Positions 1-7,867 of a stretch of DNA of 64,000 nt are shown here, piece after piece. Source of the stretch: Thermoanaerobacteraceae bacterium (GTDB lineage: Bacteria; Bacillota; JADQBR01); assembly GCA_017656305.1 (NCBI GenBank), contig JACDOG010000003.1, positions 124,001-188,000 of the forward strand, read 5' to 3'. The position numbers and the translations under genes were made by a program. The notes under the pieces are model-generated. The model did no database searches. It had not been told where the DNA came from and worked only from the letters and a program-made list of their open reading frames with translations. Position 1 is the stretch's first letter, and every line of letters starts with the position of its first letter.

Positions 1-601
1 CACCAACGGAGTGCATGGTATGTTTTTGCCGGCACCCGGTATTTTTGGCTATGCTCTGGACAGCGACGTGTCCTACTACTACCTGGTGTTAACCGCCTGT
101 ATTATCATGACTGTATTTTGTTTCAACCTGTTTCGCAGCAGGGTGGGGCGGGCTTTTATTGCCATCCGGGATCGGGACCTGGCGGCGGAGGTCATGGGAA
201 TTGACCTGTTTCGCTACAAAATCTACGCTTTTGCTCTCAGTTCCTTTTACGTCGGCATTGCCGGAGCTTTATGGGGGCATTACCTGAGGATTATCAGCCC
301 CGAGCACTTTACCATCGGCGTCTCCATCCAGTACCTGGCCATGGTTATTATCGGTGGGCTCGGCAGTGTCATGGGTTCCATTTACGGTGCCGTGTTTATT
401 ACCCTGCTGCCCATAGTGCTGCGGGAGTTAAGCGGGCTTCTGGCCAATTATTTGCCCAATATTGAAGCCGTGATTCTGGGCTTAAAGGAGGCGGTTTTCG
501 GCATAACAATCATCGTTTTTCTGATTTACGAGCCTGAAGGCCTGGCAAAAATCTGGCAGAACATCAAAGACTATTTTAAACTTTGGCCGTTTTCTTACTA
601 A
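1..601 (+). CDS. livM: LivM-type branched-chain amino acid ABC transporter permease, 5' truncated
   Basis: Inner-membrane permease subunit of a branched-chain amino acid (HAAT family) ABC importer. The reading frame is open from the left edge, and codons 2-16 read T-N-G-V-H, the usual LivM stretch, so the true start lies outside the window and the GTG at 11 is internal. About 199 codons remain. They contain several hydrophobic segments, the EAA-like loop (R-D-R-D-L-A-A-E-V-M-G) that contacts the ATPase, and the AGALWGH and GGLGSVMGSIYGA segments. It is followed by livK and livF on the same strand. No livG is seen between them, so livH and livG probably lie upstream. Identification is firm; substrate specificity is inferred from the family. 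Confidence 0.93.
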   Translation, partial: TNGVHGMFLPAPGIFGYALDSDVSYYYLVLTACIIMTVFCFNLFRSRVGRAFIAIRDRDLAAEVMGIDLFRYKIYAFALSSFYVGIAGALWGHYLRIISPEHFTIGVSIQYLAMVIIGGLGSVMGSIYGAVFITLLPIVLRELSGLLANYLPNIEAVILGLKEAVFGITIIVFLIYEPEGLAKIWQNIKDYFKLWPFSY

Positions 602-690
602 GGTTGAGCGTCCGGGGAAGGGAGGGAGGCCAGAACAAAAAGCTTTTGGGATTTGCTTGATACGCGATATTAAATTCAAAAGGAGGTATC

Positions 691-1872
691 GTGATGTTTC
701 ACAGGTTGTGCTGGTTGGCTGTGTTGACAAGTTTGCTGCTTGTGATTTCCCTGGCTGCTGGCTGCGGCAGTTCCGAAAACGTTAGGGAGCCGGTCAAGTT
801 GGGCGGTATTTTCGATATTACCGGGGCCACCGGTGACGTGGGAAAGCCCTATGCCGAGGGAGTGCAGGCCTATGTGAAATGGATTAACGAAAACGGCGGC
901 ATCAACGGGCGTACCGTTCAGTTGGTGGACATAGACTACGCGTACAAAATTCCGCAGGCGGTGGAGGCTTACAAGAAACTGGTTACCCAGGAAAAGGTAC
1001 CGGCCATTCTGGGCTGGGGTACCGGGGATACGGAGGCTATGGTGCCTTTTATCACCAAGGACAGAATTCCTTATATTTCCGGGTCGCTGTCGGAAAACCT
1101 GCTGACGGTGGAAAACCACCCCTATAACTTTATGGTTGCTGCATCCTACTCGGACCAGGCAAGGGTTCTTTTACGGTGGATTAAGGATAACGCCGCAGAG
1201 GAAAATCCCAAAGTTGCCTTGATTTACAATGATACCGGTTTTGGTCGGTCCCCCATAACCGATGCCGAGGCTTTTGCTGAAAAAATCGGCGTAGAAATAG
1301 TGGATAAGGAAATTGTGGACCTGAAGGCTCTGGATGCTACTTCACAGCTGTTAAATATTCAAAAAGCCGGTGCGGATTATGCCATTATTCAGGAAACATC
1401 CAACGCCACGGCAACCATTTTAAAGGATGCAAAAAGGCTGGGGCTGGATATCCAGTTTCTCGGCTTAAACTGGACTGCCGACGAGATTTCTCTGAAACTG
1501 GCCGGTGAAGCGGCTGAAGGATATATCGGCGTGGTACCATTTGCTTTTCCCTTTGAAGACGTTCCGGGCATGAAGGATGTCAGGGAAGGTTTTGCTTTGA
1601 TGGGTAAGAAACCGGAAGAGCTAACGCAAAAGCACATCCAGGGCTGGCTGTCAGCCATGATTATGCTGGAGGGATACAAGCGGGCCGGTGAAAATATCAC
1701 GGGTGAAAATATCAAGAAAGGCTTGGAAACTCTAAATGAATTTACTTCCGGGGATTTGGGCGCTCCGGTCAGCTTTTCCGCCAGCAGTCATCGCGGCAGC
1801 AGCAAGGTCAAACTTTACCAGGTGAAAAACGGCCAGTGGCAGCCCATTACCGACTGGATTGGTTACCAGTAA
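691..1872 (+). CDS. livK: Branched-chain amino acid ABC transporter substrate-binding lipoprotein
   Basis: Extracellular solute receptor of the Liv importer, 393 residues, periplasmic-binding-protein type I fold (Peripla_BP_6). The N-terminus is a lipoprotein signal: hydrophobic residues 8-20, then the lipobox L-A-A-G-C with the lipidated cysteine at residue 25. The mature start V-K-L-G-G-I-F-D-I-T-G and the block W-I-N-E-N-G-G-I-N-G-R are typical of LivJ/LivK receptors. AGGAGG at 681-686 supports the GTG at 691, although an ATG three bases on (694) has the better spacing. Encoded 89 bp after livM and before livF, so presumably one transport operon. The ligand could be a branched-chain amino acid, an amide or another compound; the sequence does not decide. 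Confidence 0.92.
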   Translation: MMFHRLCWLAVLTSLLLVISLAAGCGSSENVREPVKLGGIFDITGATGDVGKPYAEGVQAYVKWINENGGINGRTVQLVDIDYAYKIPQAVEAYKKLVTQEKVPAILGWGTGDTEAMVPFITKDRIPYISGSLSENLLTVENHPYNFMVAASYSDQARVLLRWIKDNAAEENPKVALIYNDTGFGRSPITDAEAFAEKIGVEIVDKEIVDLKALDATSQLLNIQKAGADYAIIQETSNATATILKDAKRLGLDIQFLGLNWTADEISLKLAGEAAEGYIGVVPFAFPFEDVPGMKDVREGFALMGKKPEELTQKHIQGWLSAMIMLEGYKRAGENITGENIKKGLETLNEFTSGDLGAPVSFSASSHRGSSKVKLYQVKNGQWQPITDWIGYQ

Positions 1873-2002
1873 CCTGGTCAATAGTAACTAAGTAATTGTT
1901 AAATCAACCAGGCCGGTGGTACTACTTGTTGCAGGAACCGTGGTACCCCCGGCCCTAACCGGATACTTGGAAGTTTCATTTTCAAGCGTTGGGGGTAAGT
2001 AT

Positions 2003-2794
2003 ATGTTACAGCTCAATAATATTGAAGTGATGTACGACCGGGTAATACTGGTTCTCAAAGGGTTATCTCTGAAGGTGCCCCAGGGGCGGATAGTGGCTCT
2101 CCTGGGCAGCAACGGTGCCGGTAAAACCACCACTTTGAAGGCGATTTCCGGACTGCTGACCGCGGAAGACGGGGAAGTAACGGATGGAAGCATTGTTTTC
2201 AAGGGTGAGGAAATACACGGCATGGAAGCGGATAAAATAGTGCGAAAGGGTATCTTTCAGGTAATGGAAGGACGGCGTGTTTTTGAGCATTTAACCGTAG
2301 AGGAAAACCTGCTGGCGGGAGCATTTACCCGCAGGGACCGGGCAGTCGTGAAAGGTGATCTCCAGCTTGTTTACGAGTATTTTCCCAAGCTGAAACAATT
2401 GCGGCACCGCACCGCTGGCTACCTGTCCGGGGGCGAGCAGCAGATGCTGGCCATTGGCAGGGGGTTGATGGCCAGACCGGAAATGATGCTGCTGGACGAA
2501 CCTTCCCTGGGTTTGGCGCCGCTTTTGGTACAGGAAATATTTGAAATAATCGAGCAGATCAACCGAAATGAGGGTACTACAATCCTGTTGGTGGAACAGA
2601 ATGCCAACATTGCGTTGTCTATTGCCCACTACGGCTACATCATGGAAAACGGGCGCATCGTACTGGAAGGTACCGTCGATAAACTGAAACGTAATGAGGA
2701 CGTGCAGGAATTTTATCTGGGCCTGTCAGAATTGGGGCAGCGGAAAAGCTATCGTGAGGTTAAACACTACAAACGGCGCAAGCGGTGGTTATAG
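2003..2794 (+). CDS. livF: Branched-chain amino acid ABC transporter ATP-binding protein
   Basis: Cytoplasmic ATPase subunit of the Liv importer, 263 residues, the usual LivF length plus a basic C-terminal tail (K-H-Y-K-R-R-K-R-W-L). Walker A G-S-N-G-A-G-K-T-T is at 35-43, signature L-S-G-G-E-Q-Q at 141-147, and Walker B ending in D165-E166. The ATG at 2003 is chosen because the family begins M-L-x-L-x-x-I and because GGGGGT at 1991-1996 precedes it; the frame is open further upstream but that part is not LivF-like. The last 28 bp overlap the 3' end of rluB on the other strand. Confidence 0.94.
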   Translation: MLQLNNIEVMYDRVILVLKGLSLKVPQGRIVALLGSNGAGKTTTLKAISGLLTAEDGEVTDGSIVFKGEEIHGMEADKIVRKGIFQVMEGRRVFEHLTVEENLLAGAFTRRDRAVVKGDLQLVYEYFPKLKQLRHRTAGYLSGGEQQMLAIGRGLMARPEMMLLDEPSLGLAPLLVQEIFEIIEQINRNEGTTILLVEQNANIALSIAHYGYIMENGRIVLEGTVDKLKRNEDVQEFYLGLSELGQRKSYREVKHYKRRKRWL

Positions 2795-3504
2795 TTGTTC
2801 GCGGTAGCTTTTTCAATCCTGACCCTGCTTACTTTAACGTACTGTTTGGGTTTGAGATTGCCCAGGGTTAAATCACCTATGGCTACTCGCTTCAAGTGAA
2901 GCACTGGATGGCCGATTGCCTCGCACATACGCCGTACCTGGCGGTTGCGGCCTTCGTGAATAATGATTTCCAGCAGGGTGTTGCCCTGTATTTTTTTTAA
3001 TCGGCGTACCTTTGCCGGTGCTGTGGGCCCGTCTTCTAACATGATACCCGTGCGCAGTTGCTGCAGCTTATCTTCCGGCGGGTGTCCCGCTACAAGAGCA
3101 TGGTAGACTTTATCTACCTCGTGCTTCGGGTGCGTCAGCCTGTATGTCAGGTCTCCGTCGTTGGTGAGGATGAGCAGGCCTTCGGTATCGTAATCCAGCC
3201 GGCCTACCGGGTAGACCCGCTGCGGCACATGAACCAGGTCGAGCACTGTGGGCCGCCCCTGGGGATCTTTCGCGGTGGTGACGTAACCCCGCGGTTTATA
3301 CAGCAGCAGGTAAACTTTTGGTTCTTCTCTGCCGGTGATGGGTTTACCATCTACTTCGACCAGGTCCTGATCCGGGTCTACTTTCATGCCCATTTCGGTG
3401 ACCACTTTTCCGTTCACCCTGACTCTTCCCGCGCGAATCAATTCTTCCGACTTTCTGCGGGAAGCCACACCTGCATGAGCCATTATTTTCTGCAGTCGTT
3501 CCAT
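2767..3504 (-). CDS. rluB: 23S rRNA pseudouridine synthase (RluB/RsuA family)
   Basis: Isomerises a uridine of large-subunit rRNA to pseudouridine (the RluB group modifies helix 93, near position 2605 in E. coli numbering). 245 residues. An S4 RNA-binding domain occupies about 1-60 (R-L-Q-K-I-M-A-H-A-G-V-A-S-R-R), and the catalytic domain carries G-R-L-D-Y-D-T-E-G-L-L-I with the nucleophile D104. Start: AGGAG lies 8 bases before the ATG at 3504, so this is preferred to the GTG at 3513. In many Firmicutes rluB sits next to scpB and spmAB; here it stands alone on the minus strand, converging on livF with a 28-bp overlap. Confidence 0.93.
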   Translation of the reverse strand: MERLQKIMAHAGVASRRKSEELIRAGRVRVNGKVVTEMGMKVDPDQDLVEVDGKPITGREEPKVYLLLYKPRGYVTTAKDPQGRPTVLDLVHVPQRVYPVGRLDYDTEGLLILTNDGDLTYRLTHPKHEVDKVYHALVAGHPPEDKLQQLRTGIMLEDGPTAPAKVRRLKKIQGNTLLEIIIHEGRNRQVRRMCEAIGHPVLHLKRVAIGDLTLGNLKPKQYVKVSRVRIEKATANNYNHRLRRL

Positions 3505-3679
3505 AGTACCCACTCCTGGTTGCGTGCTGTATTGCTAGGTTAAATGGCGTTGGCTATCAATATTTTATCATATATGTTTATCATGCCCAACTGATGCATA
3601 AATGTAACGCGGGAGTTTCAAGCTAATAGTGCGGTCATTATTCGGATAGCTAACTTATGTCGGATGAGGAGGAAAAATT

Positions 3680-4162
3680 ATGAGCACGCGTCGTACCATT
3701 GTAGGTGTGTTTAACGGGGTTCAGCAGGCTGTCGAAGCCGTAAAGCAAATTGAAGATAAAGGGCTGGCCAATAGTGGGATTTCGCTGGTAACTCCTATGC
3801 GCAAGCTGCGTGATACGGAAACTGCCGACGAGGTATCCATACCCGGTATTGATGCATTGGAAGGCTGGCTGGTGCAGGTTGGTGAGATAGACCTGCCCGA
3901 CGTGGGTACCGTTACTGCCGGTGGCCCGTTTGCCGGTGCCATCAGCCAACCGGACAAAAATATCAGTGACGCGTTGAACCATTACGGTGTTTCCGCTTCG
4001 GCAGCGAAAAAGTACCAGCAGGAAGTTAAAAACGGGAAAATCCTGGCGGTCATTGAAACCAACAACGACAAAGCGAACCAAACTGTCAACCTGCTGCGGG
4101 AACTGGGTGCGAAGGTGGAAAAGTGGAGTAAAAACAAGGACAAACCGGGAAGAAGGGGTTGA
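3680..4162 (+). CDS. General stress protein, YflT/17M-like domain
   Basis: Small soluble protein of 160 residues. The N-terminal pattern R-R-T-I-V-G-V-F-N-G-V-Q-Q-A-V-E-A-V matches the heat-induced stress protein YflT / general stress protein 17M family, whose biochemical role is not established. The middle part (G-T-V-T-A-G-G-P-F-A-G-A-I) is glycine-rich, as in related proteins; the C-terminus is basic and hydrophilic. GAGGAGG at 3666-3672 sets the ATG at 3680. It is followed 4 bp later by a small zinc-ribbon gene, so the two are probably cotranscribed. Confidence 0.7.
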   Translation: MSTRRTIVGVFNGVQQAVEAVKQIEDKGLANSGISLVTPMRKLRDTETADEVSIPGIDALEGWLVQVGEIDLPDVGTVTAGGPFAGAISQPDKNISDALNHYGVSASAAKKYQQEVKNGKILAVIETNNDKANQTVNLLRELGAKVEKWSKNKDKPGRRG

Positions 4163-4166
4163 TATT

Positions 4167-4406
4167 ATGCCGCGCTGCCTGGATTGTGGAAACCAGACCA
4201 GTTTTTTGTCCAGCGGTATCCCTTTGGGAACACCGTGGCTCGGGCAAATTGATTCCGGGTTGGCTGCGCATTTCAGTGACGGAGAGGTACGGCACATAGA
4301 AAATATGGGAGTGTCCTGCGAAACGGCACAGGATGCTTTACGCCGGCCGGAAAACTACTTTGATACTTGTCATCATTGCGGCTCCCGAAACATTGTCTGG
4401 CCATAA
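4167..4406 (+). CDS. Small zinc-ribbon protein, function unknown
   Basis: 79-residue protein beginning M-P-R-C-L-D-C-G and ending with C-H-H-C-G-S-R-N-I-V-W. The two CxxC pairs could bind one zinc ion in a ribbon fold. A conserved-looking block P-W-L-G-Q-I-D-S-G-L-A-A-H-F lies between them. The ATG at 4167 follows AAGGGG and lies 4 bp after the preceding stress gene, which suggests translational coupling. No specific family is recognised; a role as a metal-binding or nucleic-acid-associated accessory is only inference. Confidence 0.7.
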   Translation: MPRCLDCGNQTSFLSSGIPLGTPWLGQIDSGLAAHFSDGEVRHIENMGVSCETAQDALRRPENYFDTCHHCGSRNIVWP

Positions 4407-4495
4407 AAAGTGCACTGCTACAACAATTTTCCTAAAAAGGTTGCGTTAGGAAGGAAATGGTGGTACTGCTGACGAACAGAATAGTATGTAAGCTG

Positions 4496-4521
4496 CCCCG
4501 GCTCCGGTCGGGGAATTTTTA
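4496..4521 (+). terminator. Rho-independent terminator after the stress/zinc-ribbon pair
   Basis: CCCCG (4496-4500) pairs with CGGGG (4509-4513) around an 8-base loop that can itself form CCGG pairs, followed by AATTTTT. It lies between the zinc-ribbon gene and the adenosyltransferase gene. Confidence 0.65.
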
Positions 4522-4580
4522 TAATGCTTTTTTGCAAGTTTTAAACATCAAATGCAGTATGGGTAAGGAGTGGGTGAAAG

Positions 4581-5117
4581 TTGGCTGGTCAAACGCTGGA
4601 ACAAGGTTTAATTGAAATTTACACGGGCAATGCCAAAGGCAAGAGCACAGCGGCTTTCGGGTTGGCGCTGCGGGCTGCGGGGCACGGGTTTAAAGTACGC
4701 ATCGTGCAGTTTATGAAAACTGGAGATTACGGGGAAAATGCCGCCTTTCAAAAACTGCAGCCGGAAATTGAATGTAGGGCTTTTGGCCGCCGGGGGTTTA
4801 TCAAGAAAGGAGAGGGCACGCAAGAGGATAGGAGGCTGGCCAGGGAAGCAATGGAGCAGGCAGAACAGTGGCTGCTGGACCCGGAGACCGATATATTGAT
4901 TTTGGATGAAATCAACAACGCTATCTGGTTTGAACTGGTTACGGTGGAAGAGGTCCTGGCACTGCTGGACAAAAAGCCGGAGCAGACAGAGGTTGTGTTG
5001 ACCGGACGCAATGCGCCTGATGAGCTGGTTGAGAGGGCACACATGGTTACGGAAATGGTAGAAGTGAAACATCCCTACCAGCTCGGCATCGGAAGCCGTA
5101 AGGGCATTGAATTTTAA
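4581..5117 (+). CDS. cobO: Cob(I)yrinic acid a,c-diamide adenosyltransferase
   Basis: Transfers the adenosyl group of ATP to reduced corrinoid to make coenzyme B12 (BtuR/CobO/CobA family). 178 residues, the family's usual size. The P-loop T-G-N-A-K-G-K-S-T is at 15-23, followed by A-A-F-G-L-A-L-R-A-A-G-H-G and the Walker-B-like block I-L-I-L-D-E-I-N-N-A. The start is TTG 4581, ten bases after AAGGAG (4565-4570); no ATG is available in frame nearby. It stands alone, apart from any cobalamin biosynthesis cluster in this window. Confidence 0.92.
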   Translation: MAGQTLEQGLIEIYTGNAKGKSTAAFGLALRAAGHGFKVRIVQFMKTGDYGENAAFQKLQPEIECRAFGRRGFIKKGEGTQEDRRLAREAMEQAEQWLLDPETDILILDEINNAIWFELVTVEEVLALLDKKPEQTEVVLTGRNAPDELVERAHMVTEMVEVKHPYQLGIGSRKGIEF

Positions 5118-5177
5118 CATTTGAGACACTTCATAGGTCTTTTACTGCTGTTGAACAAGAAAAACGAGGTGAAGCAA

Positions 5178-5951
5178 ATGCGCTGGGTAAGATTTCAGGT
5201 TGGCGGGAATATCAAGTACGGTATCGAAGAGGATGGAGAAATTACCCCGGTCACAGGCTCACCTTTTGGAGACTACCAGGTTGAAACGGAGAAATTTAGT
5301 ACGGACCAGGTGACGCTGCTGGCTCCCTGCGAACCCAGTAAGATTCTCTGTGTCGGCCTGAACTACCGGGACCATGCAGCGGAAATGAAGCTTGACCTGC
5401 CTGAACAACCGGTAATTTTTATGAAACCGTCCACTGCTGTTATCGGGCCCGGTGCGGATATAGTTTATCCCGGCATCAGCAAACGGGTGGATTACGAAGC
5501 TGAACTGGCCGTAGTTGTGGGAAGGGAAGCCAGGGATGTCCCGGAAGTAGAGGCGGGCCGGTACATACTGGGGTATACCTGCGGCAATGACGTGACGGCC
5601 AGAGATTTACAGCCGGCCGACGGGCAGTGGACCATCAGCAAGTCCTTTGATACCTTTTGCCCGCTGGGACCGGTTATTGAAACGGACTGCAAGGCGGACA
5701 GCCTTGAAATTCGCCTGCTGCTTAACGGAGAGGAAAAGCAGCATTCAAATACCGGGCAAATGGTGTTTTCACCGCAGTACCTGGTCAGTTACCTGTCACG
5801 AGTCATGACGCTTCATCCGGGAGATGTCATTCTTACCGGCACGCCCAGCGGAGTAGGTCCGGTGGCACCGGGAGACCGGGTGGTTGTGGAAATTGAGGAG
5901 ATCGGCAGGCTCGTCAATGTCGTTGCCCGGCACTCAGCCACAGGTAAATAA
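5178..5951 (+). CDS. Fumarylacetoacetate hydrolase family protein
   Basis: 257-residue FAH-superfamily enzyme. Family members hydrolyse or decarboxylate beta-diketo or 2-oxo-dioate compounds in aromatic catabolism, or act on oxaloacetate or acylpyruvates. The C-terminal FAH fold is clear: C-V-G-L-N-Y-R-D-H-A near 60, the metal-binding V-D-Y-E-A-E-L (E-x-E ligands), D-x-Q-W-T-I-S-K-S-F-D-T-F, and L-T-G-T-P-S-G-V-G near the end. GAGGTGA at 5166-5172 precedes the ATG at 5178; the longer open frame from 5121 lacks such a site. The exact substrate cannot be read from the sequence or from its neighbours. Confidence 0.85.
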   Translation: MRWVRFQVGGNIKYGIEEDGEITPVTGSPFGDYQVETEKFSTDQVTLLAPCEPSKILCVGLNYRDHAAEMKLDLPEQPVIFMKPSTAVIGPGADIVYPGISKRVDYEAELAVVVGREARDVPEVEAGRYILGYTCGNDVTARDLQPADGQWTISKSFDTFCPLGPVIETDCKADSLEIRLLLNGEEKQHSNTGQMVFSPQYLVSYLSRVMTLHPGDVILTGTPSGVGPVAPGDRVVVEIEEIGRLVNVVARHSATGK

Positions 5952-5954
5952 TAT

Positions 5955-6020
5955 AGTTGTTAGCAAGATGCGAAACATACTGGTATTTTATACAGCTGAG
6001 TGCCGGGCAGGTCTAAGTCC
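5955..6020 (+). repeat. Dispersed intergenic repeat, copy A
   Basis: This intergenic stretch aligns over about 65 bp with 36266-36330 read on the minus strand. Shared blocks are AGTTGYTAGCAA, ATGC with AACATAC, and GAGTGCCGGGC-GGTCTAA. A shorter match to the last block lies at 20156-20176. It lies between the 3' ends of two convergent genes. It could be a small mobile repeat (MITE-like) or a conserved RNA; nothing here identifies a known family. Confidence 0.6.
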
Positions 6021-6062
6021 CTGCTTCAGTTTCCTTATCCCGCCTGGGATAAAGAGCTATTT

Positions 6063-6251
6063 TCAGCCGCCGCCGTACTTGTTGTACAGTTCCTGCAACC
6101 TTTCGTAGTTTTTCTGGTGTTCGCCGGCCAGTTCCAGCAGTACTTCCTTGACTTCCTGGTTGGTGGTGAGGGTGCCGTAATTTTGATAATTGCGAATCAG
6201 TGATGATTCATACGTCAGCAGTCTGGTAAGAATGTTTCTTACAGAGGCCAT
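6063..6251 (-). CDS. Small helical protein, unknown function
   Basis: 62-residue protein that looks entirely alpha-helical, with N-Y-Q-N-Y-G, L-L-E-L-A-G-E-H-Q-K-N-Y-E-R-L and a Y-G-G-G tail. The ATG at 6251 is preferred because GGAGGA (6258-6263) sits about six bases upstream; the ATG at 6257 would abut the site. The pattern resembles one helical hairpin of ferritin-like or CotF-like coat proteins, but this is only an impression. It is transcribed away from the gene at 6450 and converges on the FAH gene. Confidence 0.6.
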   Translation of the reverse strand: MASVRNILTRLLTYESSLIRNYQNYGTLTTNQEVKEVLLELAGEHQKNYERLQELYNKYGGG

Positions 6252-6449
6252 GGTCATTCCTCCCCGGGTGTTTGTGGTTTAAAACATTCTGTTACATTAT
6301 ACGCGTGTGAACATTAAGTGCCACAAAAATAAATTTGCGCGGGTCAATGGCCTCTTAAGCCAACTTTTTGGTAATACTCTGATTTTTTCCAGCGTAACAT
6401 AGTATATAACCTGTTGTTGGTTACAGGGGTGAATCGGGGAGGGATACTA

Positions 6450-6968
6450 GTGAAACCCAGGCGGCACCGGAAGGCGGTGCAGGATTTTACCTATTGGATG
6501 GACCGGCTGGAAAAATACTTGATTCGCGTTGTGGTCACCGGCGTTATCTTGCTGGTTATTGTACAGGCATATATCTTTCAGGACTCGACGCGTTTTTACA
6601 TGAGCTTTTCCGAACGGCTTAATCAGGAAGTGGCAAAGTTTTACCGGCAGTACCCCCGGGCCCGGCCGACCAGCAGCGAGGTTACGGCATTTGCCACCGT
6701 TACCATTCGCCTGGTGAATTTCTCCACTCTGCAAAAGGCCAGGCTGCTGATTAACGACGTGGAGGTTACCGACTTTCGGGAAAAGCAGGTTACGGTGAAG
6801 GTTAATCCCGGTGACGTGATTAGCATTGACGGCAGTTACTACATGCATAAACTGGTGTTTGAGGTGGTGGGAACTTCTGGCAACATTCTGTATCCCCAAG
6901 AGGGGGAAACTATTGAAGTTAACGGGGACGTGGTATCCCTGAGGCCCGTAAAACTCAGAAAAAAATAA
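6450..6968 (+). CDS. Single-pass membrane protein, unknown
   Basis: 172 residues. A basic cytoplasmic N-terminus (K-P-R-R-H-R-K) is followed by one transmembrane helix at about 26-45 (I-R-V-V-V-T-G-V-I-L-L-V-I-V-Q-A-Y), then an extracytoplasmic part with a beta-rich C-terminal half (V-T-V-K-V-N-P-G-D-V-I-S-I-D-G). GGGGAGGG at 6436-6443 lies six bases before the GTG at 6450, which is therefore the likely start. No family is recognised. It sits just upstream of the aromatic cluster, separated from the HutP-family gene by about 80 bp. Confidence 0.7.
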   Translation: MKPRRHRKAVQDFTYWMDRLEKYLIRVVVTGVILLVIVQAYIFQDSTRFYMSFSERLNQEVAKFYRQYPRARPTSSEVTAFATVTIRLVNFSTLQKARLLINDVEVTDFREKQVTVKVNPGDVISIDGSYYMHKLVFEVVGTSGNILYPQEGETIEVNGDVVSLRPVKLRKK

Positions 6969-7047
6969 TACTCTTACTTGTCAAACCGCCGCATAATTGG
7001 ATATAATGCTAGCAAGAATTGATACCGTGAAGAAGGAAGGAATGGGA

Positions 7048-7467
7048 ATGACGCAAAAATACGGCAGCAAGAAGGTTGCTGCTATAGCCATTCAGATGGC
7101 ATTAACCGAAAGCAGGGAAGAAGAATATCAACTGAAGGAGAAGTACTTGAAACTGGGAGTACATACTGCTGCGGTGGATTACGGCGGCGAGTTTATCAAT
7201 TCTGTGAATAAGATTGTGGAACGGGCTGTGGTAGCGGCCAAACGGGAAAATGTCATTAAAGATACTCATGCCGAGGAAGGGGCAGTGGCCGGTGCGACGC
7301 GAGAGGCGCTGTCACAGATAATGCCCAAGGCCGTGGGGCTGAACGTGGGCGGGAAAATCGGCATTGCCCGCCAGCATGACCATATCAGTGTAGCTATCTT
7401 TTTTGGCATAGGATTGCTGCACTTGGATGAAGTGGCAGTGGGTTTGGGGCACCGGGCCGTTTCCTGA
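7048..7467 (+). CDS. HutP-family RNA-binding protein homologue
   Basis: 139 residues. Segments align by eye with Bacillus HutP, the histidine-responsive antiterminator: V-I-K-D-T-H-A-E-E-G-A-V-A-G-A-T-R-E-A-L corresponds to HutP's central helix, and H-I-S-V-A-I-F-F-G-I-G with G-L-G-H-R-A-V to its C-terminal strand region. The two HutP histidines in the central helix that, as I recall, bind Mg2+ (His73, His77) are replaced by glycines, so ligand sensing probably differs. AAGGAAGG at 7033-7040 favours the ATG at 7048 over 7042. It heads the aromatic amino acid cluster (aroH follows 40 bp later), and a UAG-rich repeat array lies upstream of aroF. A role in controlling these genes is inference. 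Confidence 0.72.
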   Translation: MTQKYGSKKVAAIAIQMALTESREEEYQLKEKYLKLGVHTAAVDYGGEFINSVNKIVERAVVAAKRENVIKDTHAEEGAVAGATREALSQIMPKAVGLNVGGKIGIARQHDHISVAIFFGIGLLHLDEVAVGLGHRAVS

Positions 7468-7507
7468 CGGGTTTCTTAAAAAATTTAATATGCGGAGGGT
7501 TGGTAGT

Positions 7508-7867
7508 ATGGCAGTAAGAGGAATACGTGGTGCAACATCCGTGGAAAAAAATGATGCCGGTATGATTAAGGAAGCCACTCAGGAGCTTCTGCGCAGGATG
7601 GTAGAGGAGAATGCAATCGTTTTAGAAGACGTGGCAAGTGCATTGTTTACGGTTACCAGTGATTTGAATGCGGCTTTTCCGGCTGCTGCTGCCCGGGAAA
7701 TGGGCTGGACTAAGGTCCCCTTATTGTGCGCGACGGAAATAGATGTTCCGGGAAGTGAGATGGGGATTATCCGGGTGCTCATTCATGTCAACACCACTAA
7801 AGCACAGGATGAAATCAATCATGTTTACCTGCACAAGGCAGCAAAGTTGCGGGAGGATTTACGTTGA
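7508..7867 (+). CDS. aroH: Chorismate mutase, AroH type
   Basis: Converts chorismate to prephenate, the branch point to phenylalanine and tyrosine. 119 residues, a trimeric pseudo-alpha/beta-barrel family like Bacillus AroH. Active-site residues are in place: R7 in R-G-I-R-G-A-T-S, C74 and E77 in C-A-T-E, R89, and Y107, each at or one position from the Bacillus numbering. GGAGG at 7494-7498 precedes the ATG at 7508. Its stop overlaps the TTG start of the TrpF-like gene (TTGA), so the two are translationally coupled. Confidence 0.95.
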   Translation: MAVRGIRGATSVEKNDAGMIKEATQELLRRMVEENAIVLEDVASALFTVTSDLNAAFPAAAAREMGWTKVPLLCATEIDVPGSEMGIIRVLIHVNTTKAQDEINHVYLHKAAKLREDLR

